Positions 8,407 through 15,155 of a stretch of 25,130 bases of DNA are shown here, in pieces. Source of the DNA: an uncultured Collinsella sp. (GTDB lineage: Bacteria; Actinomycetota; Coriobacteriia; Coriobacteriales; Coriobacteriaceae); the NCBI GenBank assembly GCA_902470915.1, contig CABRIB010000021.1:1-25130 (forward strand), in the 5' to 3' direction. Position numbers and translations under genes: made by a program. The notes under the pieces were generated by a model, which saw nothing but the letters and a program-made list of their open reading frames with translations, searched no databases and was not told the origin of the DNA. The stretch's first letter is position 1; every line of letters starts with the position of its first letter.

Positions 8407-8657
8407 TAGCCTACATTTTCCCATTGGTTACTAACCCAACCCTGATTAATCTTGGGATTCTTCGTTACCTGAGCAGTACGCATTGCAACATCTTCTGTCA
8501 TAACATCCATTTTCTTCTTGGATGTATCGATAATATCTTGCGCACTACGAAGCAAACGACCTCGAAGTTCATCGTCTGTCGCGATCTTATATCCAGCAAA
8601 GGCACCAGCTGCGACAGTCGTCGCCAATGCAATCGCAGTTAAAATCTTATTCCTCAT
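8403..8657 (-). CDS. Small single-pass membrane protein, YtxH-like, last gene of the par operon
   Basis: I set the start at the ATG at 8657 (84 residues) because AAGGAGG stands exactly five bases upstream; an in-frame ATG at 8675 has no such site. The gene overlaps the parB end by 11 bp. Residues 5-27 (ILTAIALATTVAAGAFAGYKIAT) form a Gly/Ala-rich membrane helix. A charged, probably helical, stretch follows (DDELRGRLLRSAQDIIDTSKKKMD), then a tail rich in Asn, Gln and Trp. The layout resembles YtxH-type small membrane proteins, but the match is by shape only and the function is unknown. Coupling to parB suggests a link to chromosome segregation or simply shared regulation. Confidence 0.75.
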   Translation of the reverse strand: MRNKILTAIALATTVAAGAFAGYKIATDDELRGRLLRSAQDIIDTSKKKMDVMTEDVAMRTAQVTKNPKINQGWVSNQWENVGY

Positions 8658-9552
8658 CTTGGCCTCCTTGATCAAACTGAATCATTTCGCCAAGAATACG
8701 AGAGAGCTCTTCCTCGTCTTTAAACTCAATCTCAATCTTATTCTTTCCACGCGAGCTCTTCACACGCACGTTGGTATTAAAAACCTGACGAAGCACGCGG
8801 GCAGCCTTTTTAAAAGACTGAGGCGTTGCAGGCCTCGGCGTCTTAGGTGTCTCTCCGGCAGAAAACAACGGAGCGAGATTTTCTGTCGCTCTTACGGAAA
8901 GGCCCTCTGCAACAACCTTCTCTGCAAGTCGAATTCGAGCGTCCTCATAGGGAACTGCAAGAATCGCACGTGCATGACCAGCAGTAAGTTTGCCCTCAAA
9001 AATCATCTGCTGAACTACTTCGGGGAGATCGAGAAGACGCAGCGAGTTTGTAATTGCAGAGCGTGACTTGCTTACTGCCTTCGACAATGCCTCCTGGGTC
9101 ATCCCGCTGGCATCAATGAGTTGGCGATAGCCCTTAGCCTCTTCGACGGGATTCAGATCAGAACGCTGAAGGTTTTCGATAAGAGCAAGAGCCAGCATCT
9201 CTTCATCATTTACCTCTTTAATGATGACTGGCAATTCTTCAAGGCCAGCAAGCTTTGACGCCTGGTAACGACGCTCACCAGCGATGATCTCATAGCCGTT
9301 TCCATGCTTGCGAACCAAAAGCGGCTGCAAAACGCCATGTTCTTGGATTGACTCGCTCAACTCGCGAAGTTCAGTTTCGTTAAAGTGAATTCGCGGCTGA
9401 TTAGGGTTGGGAACGATATCCTCAATAGGTAGTTTTGATTCAGATGCGGCATTTGAAGCCGATGCAGCCGAACCGCCGGTCTCATACTCGGCCTCTGAGA
9501 CCAAAGCATTGAGTCCACGTCCCAATCCGCCACGTTTCTTTACACTAGGCAC
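8647..9552 (-). CDS. parB: Chromosome-partitioning protein ParB (Spo0J)
   Basis: ParB binds parS DNA, uses CTP to slide and spread, and with ParA organises the origin region. The 301-residue protein begins at a GTG (9552) inside the parA stop region (8-bp overlap), with MPSVKKRGGLGRGLNALV, the N-terminal ParA-interaction segment found in most ParB proteins. The CTP-binding core is seen as IIAGERRYQASKLAG (GERR motif) and LALALIENLQRSDLNPVEEA. A helix-turn-helix follows (MTQEALSKAVSKSRSAITNS), and the C-terminus (about 245-301) is the dimerisation domain. Three perfect parS sites lie upstream of parA in the same operon. Confidence 0.97.
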   Translation of the reverse strand: MPSVKKRGGLGRGLNALVSEAEYETGGSAASASNAASESKLPIEDIVPNPNQPRIHFNETELRELSESIQEHGVLQPLLVRKHGNGYEIIAGERRYQASKLAGLEELPVIIKEVNDEEMLALALIENLQRSDLNPVEEAKGYRQLIDASGMTQEALSKAVSKSRSAITNSLRLLDLPEVVQQMIFEGKLTAGHARAILAVPYEDARIRLAEKVVAEGLSVRATENLAPLFSAGETPKTPRPATPQSFKKAARVLRQVFNTNVRVKSSRGKNKIEIEFKDEEELSRILGEMIQFDQGGQDEE

Positions 9553-10345
9553 GCTTGATCACCTCTTTTGCAAGGTTCATATATGCTTTTGCACCCTTAT
9601 TTTGAGGTGCATAGGTAATTACCGGTTCTCCAAAAGACGGAGCTTCGGAGATTTTAACCGTACGGGGGATTAGCGTCTTAAACGCCTTATCACCAAAGTA
9701 CGATTGAACCTCCTCAACAACCTGATTCGATAGTGAAGTACGCGAGTCATACATGGTCATAAGCACACCATAGGTGTTTAAGCCCTTGTTCAGCCGTGAT
9801 TTGACCATCTTCATTGACTCAAGCAGCTTCGTAACGCCCTCGAGTGCGTAATATTCGCACTGGATCGGAATCAAAACGCTGTCTGCTGCGGTCAAAGCGT
9901 TGATAGTAAGCAGGCCGAGCGAAGGAGGACAGTCAATGAAAATAAAGTCAAACTCGTCCTGAATCGGCTCAAGCAAATCTTTGAGGCGGGTTTCACGAGC
10001 AATTGCGCTTACGAGCTCAATTTCCGCGCCTGCAAGTTGAATTGTAGCCGGAATAACGAATACTTTTTTACAATTTGTATCAAGAACAAGCGATTCTGCC
10101 GGCACATCATTCAACAATGCATCATAGATGCAGTGATCAAGGTCTTCTTTTTCAATTCCGAATCCACTGGTGCTGTTTCCCTGCGGATCAAAATCGACAA
10201 TCAGTGTCTTACGACCCTGCTCACCCAGTGCTGCTGCAAGGTTTACAGCCGTCGTTGACTTACCGACGCCGCCTTTTTGATTGATGATTGCAATGATACG
10301 CGTGTCTTTTGCGCTCTTAGAACGCTTAACGTCGCGAAATCCCAC
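9545..10345 (-). CDS. parA: Chromosome-partitioning ATPase ParA (Soj)
   Basis: ParA binds DNA nonspecifically as an ATP dimer and is stimulated by ParB. In some bacteria it also regulates DnaA. The 266 residues show the deviant Walker A INQKGGVGKSTTAVNLA (about 21-37), Walker A' VDFDPQGNSTSG, and Walker B FDFIFIDCPPSLGLLT. The start is a GTG at 10345 with AGGAGG five bases upstream. About 13 residues precede the first strand, so this is the short Soj type without a plasmid-style N-terminal HTH. It lies 39 bp from the nearest parS and is coupled to parB. Confidence 0.97.
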   Translation of the reverse strand: MGFRDVKRSKSAKDTRIIAIINQKGGVGKSTTAVNLAAALGEQGRKTLIVDFDPQGNSTSGFGIEKEDLDHCIYDALLNDVPAESLVLDTNCKKVFVIPATIQLAGAEIELVSAIARETRLKDLLEPIQDEFDFIFIDCPPSLGLLTINALTAADSVLIPIQCEYYALEGVTKLLESMKMVKSRLNKGLNTYGVLMTMYDSRTSLSNQVVEEVQSYFGDKAFKTLIPRTVKISEAPSFGEPVITYAPQNKGAKAYMNLAKEVIKRA

Positions 10346-10384
10346 GGTCCCTCCTGGTGTGTATTAAAGCTGTCAAACGGAGGA

Positions 10385-10400
10385 TGTTTCACGTGAAACA
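10385..10400 (+). other. parS site 1 (perfect)
   Basis: Exact 16-base match to the bacterial parS TGTTTCACGTGAAACA, the ParB loading site. It lies nearest to parA and could overlap its promoter, allowing autoregulation (inference). Confidence 0.97.
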
Positions 10401-10423
10401 TTCCGAATCGATATCAACCGCCA

Positions 10424-10439
10424 TGTTTCACGTGAAACA
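10424..10439 (+). other. parS site 2 (perfect)
   Basis: Exact 16-base parS, beginning 39 bases after site 1. Confidence 0.97.
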
Positions 10440-10462
10440 CTGCAAGTTGTTAATATCCATTA

Positions 10463-10478
10463 TGTTTCACGTGAAACA
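10463..10478 (+). other. parS site 3 (perfect)
   Basis: Exact 16-base parS, beginning 39 bases after site 2 and one base from the rsmG stop codon (10480-10482). Confidence 0.97.
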
Positions 10479-10479
10479 T

Positions 10480-11217
10480 CTAGGCAAGCGGATTCTTCTT
10501 TGCCACGCCATTTGCACGAGGCAATGAAACGGATGCTGGATGACTCTTCTTAAGAACAATGAACTCCCTGTGACCCAAGCCTTCAGGCAAATCAATTGCG
10601 TCATTCAGAAGCAAAGTGAAGCCGCAAATCTTAGCTGCTGACATGCCGGAAGCAAGCTCCTCATCCGAAGGATTGCCCTTGGTGATAACAAATAGCCCTC
10701 CATCCTTCAGGTACGGAGCCGCATACTCAACAAGAATCGGTAGAGGGGCCAGTGCGCGGGCGGTTACAACGGAGAACTGCTTCTTATGGCTTCGAGCATA
10801 TTCTTCAAGACGATCATGAACCGCATGAGCATGTTTCAATCCAAGAGCATGGACAAAGGAATTAACCGCATCAACCTTCTTGCCAACAGAGTCAATATAA
10901 GTAGCTTTACGATGCGTGGTTATGGTTAATGGAATACCAGGGAAGCCCGCACCTGTTCCCATATCGAGCAAAGCTCCCTCAGGAGCCTTGTTGATATAGG
11001 GGAGCAAAACAAGTGAGTCGAGGATATGAAGTACTGCAGCATCTTCTACGTTAAGAATACGGGTGAGATTGGTTGTCTTATTTGTTTCTAGAACCAAATC
11101 CAAATGCTGAATACATTTCCTCAGCTCAACATCAGTTACGCTCAAGGAATACTCTTTGCAATAGGAAGTTAGACGACTCAACATCTCGTCAGTCTGCTGA
11201 TCAGTAAGTACTAACAA
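10480..11217 (-). CDS. rsmG: 16S rRNA (guanine-N7)-methyltransferase RsmG
   Basis: RsmG methylates N7 of G527 in 16S rRNA; its loss gives low-level streptomycin resistance. The SAM-binding motif is LLDMGTGAGFPGIPL, followed by ATYIDSVGKKVDAVNSF and VVTARALAPL, all typical. I chose the TTG at 11217 (245 residues) because AAAGGAG stands six bases upstream. A TTG 16 codons earlier (11265) would lie in the U-tract of the preceding terminator and has no ribosome site. The gene is AT-richer than its neighbours on the khpB side. It precedes the parS cluster and parAB in the same orientation, the classic origin-proximal order. Confidence 0.92.
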   Translation of the reverse strand: MLVLTDQQTDEMLSRLTSYCKEYSLSVTDVELRKCIQHLDLVLETNKTTNLTRILNVEDAAVLHILDSLVLLPYINKAPEGALLDMGTGAGFPGIPLTITTHRKATYIDSVGKKVDAVNSFVHALGLKHAHAVHDRLEEYARSHKKQFSVVTARALAPLPILVEYAAPYLKDGGLFVITKGNPSDEELASGMSAAKICGFTLLLNDAIDLPEGLGHREFIVLKKSHPASVSLPRANGVAKKNPLA

Positions 11218-11261
11218 CGAAAGCTCCTTTCTGACAAAAATCAGTGTATCGAGAACTTTTG

Positions 11262-11294
11262 ACAAAAAAAGGGGACGTGGAAACCACGTCCCCT
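11262..11294 (-). terminator. Terminator of the rpmH-khpB operon
   Basis: An 11-bp perfect stem (11270-11280 with 11284-11294; AGGGGACGTGG and its complement, three-base loop) is followed on the minus strand by TTTTTTTGTC. It lies between the khpB stop and rsmG, so rsmG must have its own promoter in the roughly 50 bp that follow or rely on readthrough. Confidence 0.92.
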
Positions 11295-11313
11295 TAGCAT
11301 AAGCTCGAGTAGA

Positions 11314-11883
11314 TTATCGAGCAACAATCACCACATGGCGATCAGGGTCAGAACCCTCAGAATGAGTATCGACTGCATCGTTGCCACGAAGTGCAATGTG
11401 AACCAGTCGGCGCTCGTAGGCATTCATGGGCGGAAGCGAAACACTCTTATGAGTGCGGATGGCACGCTCGGCAGCAGACTGAGCCATGGAGGCGACCTTA
11501 TCCTGACGGCGACTCTTGTATCCCTCGACGTCCACTACAACCGGATACCTAAAGCCAAGCTTGCGGCTCACCAGCAAAGAGAACATAACCTGAAGAGCAT
11601 CAAGAGTGCGACCATGACGGCCAATGAGAACAGCAAGGTCGGGAGCCGTTACATCCAAAATCAGCTCACCCTCGTCGCCCTCATACTCATCGATAGGAGA
11701 GTTGGCGGCATCGAAGTGCGAAAGGATGGAACGCAGGATGGAAATCGCAACATCGGCAATGGTGTCGAGCTCCTCATCGGTCAGCTCTTCACCAGCCTTG
11801 TAGCGCTGTGCAATCTCGGGATAATCGCCCGCGACCTGCGGGGCAACCTCCTCAAGCATATCCTCGATGATCTCTTCAGACAT
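11314..11883 (-). CDS. khpB: RNA-binding protein KhpB (Jag/EloR), KH and R3H domains
   Basis: KhpB binds RNA, in Firmicutes together with KhpA, and influences cell elongation and division. The ATG at 11883 has GGAG seven bases upstream and gives 189 residues; an in-frame TTG four codons earlier lacks a site. A KH-like domain spans about 70-135 (LDVTAPDLAVLIGRHGRTLD, with the GRHG loop) and an R3H domain about 135-189 (PPMNAYERRLVHIALRGND, with the R-x3-H motif). The N-terminal 60 residues are acidic and no classical Jag-N domain was recognised. It follows yidC by 44 bp, the usual order. Confidence 0.93.
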   Translation of the reverse strand: MSEEIIEDMLEEVAPQVAGDYPEIAQRYKAGEELTDEELDTIADVAISILRSILSHFDAANSPIDEYEGDEGELILDVTAPDLAVLIGRHGRTLDALQVMFSLLVSRKLGFRYPVVVDVEGYKSRRQDKVASMAQSAAERAIRTHKSVSLPPMNAYERRLVHIALRGNDAVDTHSEGSDPDRHVVIVAR

Positions 11884-11898
11884 AACGTACTCCAAAAG

Positions 11899-11910
11899 TT
11901 AGGTACCTAA
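11899..11910. repeat. 12-bp palindrome TTAGGTACCTAA, copy 2
   Basis: Identical to the palindrome at 8395-8406. Here it sits in the 44-bp gap between yidC and khpB, four bases upstream of the khpB ribosome-binding site, where it could affect translation or be a protein site. Function unknown. Confidence 0.6.
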
Positions 11911-11927
11911 ATAAGATTGATATCCCA

Positions 11928-12698
11928 CTACTTCTTCTTGTGCGGGCGCGGCTTCTTCTCGCGACGAGTGACCTCAACCTGCAGCGGAGCGTTCTTAAGA
12001 CGCTCCTCCTCATCGGCCTTCGCCTTGTCGATGACCTTCTGCGTCACAAAAATCTGCTGGATAACCTGCCAAGCAGACGAGACGTCGTAGTACAGCAGAA
12101 CACCAACGGGAAGGCTCCAGCCCATCCAAAGCATCATGACCGTCATGACAACGGCCATCATACGCATGCTCTGAGCCTGCTGGCCGGTCTGGTTGCGCGA
12201 CATATAGAGCTGCGGAATCAGGGTCAGGACGGCAAACAGGATCAGGCAAACCAGCGCAGGCAGTGCAACCATAAAGCCATCGGCAAAGGAAGCGCTCGGC
12301 GTGGTGGTCAGGTCGGGCAGGATGTTGAAGAACGAGAACGTGCCGTCGTTAAAGTACTGTGGCAGGTTGCGCAGCAATGTAAACAGAGCGAACAGGATAG
12401 GCATCTGAATCAGCAGCGGCAGACAGCCAGCCATGGGGTTGAACTTGTTCTCGCTGTAGAACTTCTGCATCTCCTCGGCCTGACGCTGGGGATCGTCGGC
12501 ATAGCGCTCCTGGATCTCGAGCATCTTGGGCTGCAGCACCTGCATGCGAGCCGTCGACTTGGTCGACTTGAGCATAAGCGGCGTCAGCAGCAGACGGATG
12601 ATGACCACCAGAATGATGATGGACAGGCCCCAGTCGACCGCAAAGGTCTGGATGAGCTTGAGCAGCTCGAAAAGGATGTTAACGATCCAATCCCACAT
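11928..12698 (-). CDS. yidC: Membrane protein insertase YidC/Oxa1 family
   Basis: YidC inserts membrane proteins alone or with SecYEG. The 256-residue Gram-positive form lacks the large periplasmic domain of E. coli YidC. Hydrophobic helices are visible at about 20-40 (WGLSIIILVVIIRLLLTPLM, with the conserved intramembrane Arg), 90-112, 145-168 and 185-210. A cytoplasmic hairpin rich in Gln/Glu lies between the first two (MQVLQPKMLEIQERYADD). The C-terminal tail is strongly basic (RREKKPRPHKKK), as in ribosome-contacting YidC. No lipobox is seen at the N-terminus. The ATG at 12698 has GGAGG nine bases upstream. It is preceded by yidD and followed by khpB. Confidence 0.96.
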   Translation of the reverse strand: MWDWIVNILFELLKLIQTFAVDWGLSIIILVVIIRLLLTPLMLKSTKSTARMQVLQPKMLEIQERYADDPQRQAEEMQKFYSENKFNPMAGCLPLLIQMPILFALFTLLRNLPQYFNDGTFSFFNILPDLTTTPSASFADGFMVALPALVCLILFAVLTLIPQLYMSRNQTGQQAQSMRMMAVVMTVMMLWMGWSLPVGVLLYYDVSSAWQVIQQIFVTQKVIDKAKADEEERLKNAPLQVEVTRREKKPRPHKKK

Positions 12699-12727
12699 GT
12701 AAGTTTTCCTCCGATAGCGAGTGCCCG

Positions 12728-12952
12728 CTAGGGCACAGGGTCATAACCGCCGACGTGCAGGGGATTGCAGCGAGCGATGCGCCTCACGGCAAGCCAGCAG
12801 CCTCTCAAAACACCGTGCTTCTCAATCGCCTGGATGGCGTATTGCGAGCACGTTGGGTAATAAATGCAGGCGTCAGGCAATAAGGGCGAAATAACCTGTT
12901 GATATATGCGAATAGGAGCGATGGCAACACGTCGCAAAACGTGATTGCTCAT
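12728..12952 (-). CDS. yidD: Membrane protein insertion efficiency factor YidD
   Basis: This small membrane-associated protein supports YidC-dependent insertion. Its 74 residues contain the family core IYQQVISPLLPDACIYYPTCSQYAIQAIEKHG, here in two parts, IYQQVISPLLPDACIYYPTC and SQYAIQAIEKHG, with the conserved cysteines, followed by GCWLAVRRIARCNPLHVGGYDPVP. The ATG overlaps the rnpA stop in an ATGA, so the two are translationally coupled. It lies between rnpA and yidC, the standard position. Confidence 0.96.
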   Translation of the reverse strand: MSNHVLRRVAIAPIRIYQQVISPLLPDACIYYPTCSQYAIQAIEKHGVLRGCWLAVRRIARCNPLHVGGYDPVP

Positions 12953-13287
12953 CGCTCCTCCCCGGCAACGCCGGCGCGCTTCATAAGCGAACGCAACGCC
13001 TTGTCCATCTCCTGCGGCGAGGAAACCCTAGTCTTGGGAGTTGCAAACAAGATGATGTCATAACCCGCAACGGGAAATCCGCAGCTGCGGGCGGCCTCGC
13101 GCATCACACGCTTAGATCGGTTGCGCACGACGGCACAACCGAGTCGCTTAGCACCAACGAAGGCGACCCTTCCGGAGTCGCCTTCGCCAACCGATTCACA
13201 TATGGTCATTCGAATCAGAGGGTGATTGAAACGACGCCCCTGACTGAACACATGCTCGAAATCTTGCCGAGACTTAATAGTCTTCAT
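12949..13287 (-). CDS. rnpA: Ribonuclease P protein component
   Basis: RnpA assists the RNase P RNA in trimming tRNA 5' leaders. The 112-residue protein carries the signature AVVRNRSKRVMREAAR (RNR motif, about 53-68) and the N-terminal KSRQDFEHVFSQGRR. It starts 20 bp after the rpmH stop. No Shine-Dalgarno sequence is visible in that gap (TCTCGC precedes the ATG), so it probably relies on coupling to rpmH or on a weak leader. It overlaps yidD by four bases. Confidence 0.96.
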   Translation of the reverse strand: MKTIKSRQDFEHVFSQGRRFNHPLIRMTICESVGEGDSGRVAFVGAKRLGCAVVRNRSKRVMREAARSCGFPVAGYDIILFATPKTRVSSPQEMDKALRSLMKRAGVAGEER

Positions 13288-13307
13288 GCGAGATGTGTGT
13301 ATCGCTG

Positions 13308-13442
13308 CTAGACAGTGAGACGCTTGCGGCCCTTGGCGCGACGACGGGCGAGCACGGCACGACCACCCTTAGTGGCCATACGGGCACGGAAGCCATGGGT
13401 CTTGGCACGCTTACGCTTATTAGGCTGATACGTACGCTTCAT
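13308..13442 (-). CDS. rpmH: 50S ribosomal protein L34
   Basis: The true start is the ATG at 13442 (MKRTYQPNKRKRAKTHGFRA), with AGGAGG eight bases upstream, giving the standard 44-residue L34. The open frame extends 20 codons further upstream but that part lacks any L34 similarity. Very basic, with a C-terminal RRRAKGRKRLTV. It is the first gene of the rpmH-rnpA-yidD-yidC-khpB operon. Confidence 0.98.
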   Translation of the reverse strand: MKRTYQPNKRKRAKTHGFRARMATKGGRAVLARRRAKGRKRLTV

Positions 13443-13514
13443 CTTAAGTTCCTCCTGCTGCATTTCGAGTGTCCGCGGGGACGCGGACGCAGATATAGAC
13501 ACGTGAGCTTGAAG

Positions 13515-13544
13515 ATTGTAGGGAAATCAATGTTCAAATGTCAA
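13515..13544 (-). promoter_or_regulatory. rpmH operon promoter
   Basis: On the minus strand a perfect -35 TTGACA (13544-13539) is separated by 18 bp from TACAAT (13520-13515), five of six consensus bases. Transcription would begin near 13508, leaving a leader of about 65 bases before rpmH. It borders the left origin segment. Confidence 0.85.
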
Positions 13545-13616
13545 GAAATCAAAGGTAAAAGGTTGCGCAGTTCACACGGTTCCCCCATAAGCCAAGCTCG
13601 ATTTAGCGGTGCATGA

Positions 13617-13740
13617 CAACTTTTCACGATATTTCATCGAGTTTTCAACAGGTCATGTTGGCAATGTTGAGAACTTTTCGCCCGTTTTCCAAAGTTTTCA
13701 ACAGGTTTTGAAAAGTTGTCGAAAGATGAGAAACATTGCG
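13617..13740 (+). other. Left origin segment: DnaA-box-like cluster upstream of the ATPase-dnaA operon
   Basis: The noncoding interval 13545-13787 holds repeated sites. TTTTCAACA lies at 13642-13650 and 13695-13703, and its one-mismatch reverse complement TGTTGAGAA at 13665-13673. A 17-base element at 13708-13724 (TTGAAAAGTTGTCGAAA) recurs with one change at 16898-16914, beyond dnaA. The 22 bases 13691-13712 also recur at 16956-16977 with 19 identities. Such paired clusters on both sides of dnaA recall the bipartite Bacillus origin. Canonical TTATCCACA was not seen. A weak promoter (ATGAGA at 13726-13731, 17 bp, TACTAT at 13749-13754) may serve the operon, so DnaA binding here could autoregulate it (inference). 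Confidence 0.7.
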
Positions 13741-13787
13741 CGGTGAGCTACTATTTGTTCGAAACCTTTTGGAAGATTGCGAGTGGC

Positions 13788-15140
13788 ATGTCTGACGACT
13801 TTTACACCATGGTCGATTCCGGAGACCCGGCACCCGACAACGAGCACATCACCGGCGTGCGCGAAGAGCGTGCGGAAGGCGAGCAGACGACCACGCAGGC
13901 GCCAAAAGCCATGTACGCCGCGCGTATCGCCGTCTATGACGACATGCTGTCGACACCGCGTGTGATCGTCATTGATCCGCAAGATGTCCGCACGTATTTG
14001 GAAGAGACTACCAACACCGTCTACCAGTGCATGAAAGAACAAGGTGGCCATATCTCGCTCATGGTCATCCGCGAGATTGTCGAAAACTTTATCCACGCGC
14101 ACTTTGCCGAGCCCATCATCTCGATTCTGGACGGCGGAGACACCATCCGCTTTGCCGATCAAGGACCCGGCATCGACGACAAGGAACGCGCTTTCGACTT
14201 TGGCGTTACCAGCGCAAACAGCAAGATGAAGCGCTATATCCGTGGAACCGGAGCAGGGTTTCCCATGGTGCAAGAGTATTTGGAAAACGCCGGCGGTGCC
14301 GTATCCATCGAGGACAACATGGGCAACGGCACCGTGGTTACGGTAAGCCTGGACCCTAAACGCGTGCAGGAAATCGAGCGCGCCGGCGGACGCGGTGCTG
14401 CCGTGCGGCCCGAGACGGAGCAGCCCACATATCCCCTGCCGGGAGCTTTTGCGCAGCAGCCCATGGCAACGCAGCAGATGCAGCCCCCCGTGGGGCAGAT
14501 GCAGCATCCCGGAATGCTTCCTACACAAGAGCCCCAGGCGACATCGATGTCGATGCCGCCAAACATGCCAGAGACCGTGCCGCTGGCGGATCAGGATGCA
14601 GCAGCAATGCAGCAGGCGACGGGGGCACCGGGTGGCCAGCAAATGGGCTATCAGCCGTACCAACAGGGATATCCATATCAGCAGATGCCGCCACTGGGGT
14701 ATGGCCAGCAGTTCCCGCAGCAGTACCAGCAGGGATATCAGCAGCCGTACCAGCAGATGCCGCAGCAGCAGTACAGCCCTTGGGCCCAGCAGATGCCTCC
14801 GCAGCCTTACCAACAGTGGCCTCAAAGTTTTCAACAGCAAATGCCACCGATGCAGAGTTCTCAACAACCAGCAGCTCAAATGATGTATCCTAATGCAGCA
14901 AATCAGTATGCGCAGCCACAGCCGGACGTGTTCGTAAGCGATCGCGGCAACGCCGCGTTGGGCTATCTGGCGCAAAATCAAGCGTGCGGTGCAACCGATC
15001 TGGCGAGGGCGTTTGGAAACTCGGCCCCCACTTGGTCACGCACGCTCAATGACTTGGCGCAGGCCGGCTTGGTCATCAAGCATGGCCAGAAATACCATCT
15101 GACCGAACTCGGCGCCGCTCGCGTGCGAGCTCAGAGCTAA
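13788..15140 (+). CDS. GHKL ATPase-domain protein with Gln/Pro-rich linker and winged helix, upstream of dnaA
   Basis: I start at the ATG at 13788 (450 residues); upstream in-frame TTG (13716) and GTG (13743) lie in origin repeats. Residues about 80-190 form a histidine-kinase/Hsp90-type ATP-binding fold: N-box REIVENFIHA (95-104), G1 box DQGPGID (124-130), FDFGVTSAN (136-144), G2 box GTGAGFPM (153-160). No phosphoacceptor-histidine or membrane domain is present. About 207-380 is low-complexity, rich in Gln, Pro, Met and Tyr. About 385-444 resembles a MarR-like winged helix (ALGYLAQNQACGATDLARAF, then LNDLAQAGLVIKHGQKYHLT). dnaA begins 15 bp after the stop, so they share an operon. Function is unknown; a nucleotide-dependent DNA-binding regulator of initiation is a hypothesis. 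Confidence 0.85.
   Translation: MSDDFYTMVDSGDPAPDNEHITGVREERAEGEQTTTQAPKAMYAARIAVYDDMLSTPRVIVIDPQDVRTYLEETTNTVYQCMKEQGGHISLMVIREIVENFIHAHFAEPIISILDGGDTIRFADQGPGIDDKERAFDFGVTSANSKMKRYIRGTGAGFPMVQEYLENAGGAVSIEDNMGNGTVVTVSLDPKRVQEIERAGGRGAAVRPETEQPTYPLPGAFAQQPMATQQMQPPVGQMQHPGMLPTQEPQATSMSMPPNMPETVPLADQDAAAMQQATGAPGGQQMGYQPYQQGYPYQQMPPLGYGQQFPQQYQQGYQQPYQQMPQQQYSPWAQQMPPQPYQQWPQSFQQQMPPMQSSQQPAAQMMYPNAANQYAQPQPDVFVSDRGNAALGYLAQNQACGATDLARAFGNSAPTWSRTLNDLAQAGLVIKHGQKYHLTELGAARVRAQS
14827..14866 (+). other. Two DnaA-box-like sites inside the ATPase gene
   Basis: GTTTTCAACA (14827-14836) and GTTCTCAACA (14857-14866) begin 30 bp apart within the linker-coding region. They match the box-like motif of the flanking origin segments. 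Both use CAA glutamine codons in a gene that otherwise strongly prefers CAG, which hints at selection on the DNA. Chance is possible in Gln-rich coding sequence. Confidence 0.4.
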
Positions 15141-15155
15141 AGAACGGGAGAGACA

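Noticed and set aside
13308..13502. L34 as a 64-residue protein with a 20-residue N-terminal extension
   Set aside because: The strong AGGAGG and the conserved MKRTYQPN both mark the ATG at 13442; the extra codons are the leader.
14440..14900. Possible tandem DNA repeat or CRISPR-like array
   Set aside because: The repetition is codon-level (CAG, CCG and TAC triplets encoding Gln, Pro and Tyr) without fixed repeat units or spacers.
13698..14981. Open frame of 427 codons opposite the GHKL ATPase gene
   Set aside because: Its Leu/Arg/His-rich low-complexity part only mirrors the Gln/Pro-rich linker codons of the plus strand.
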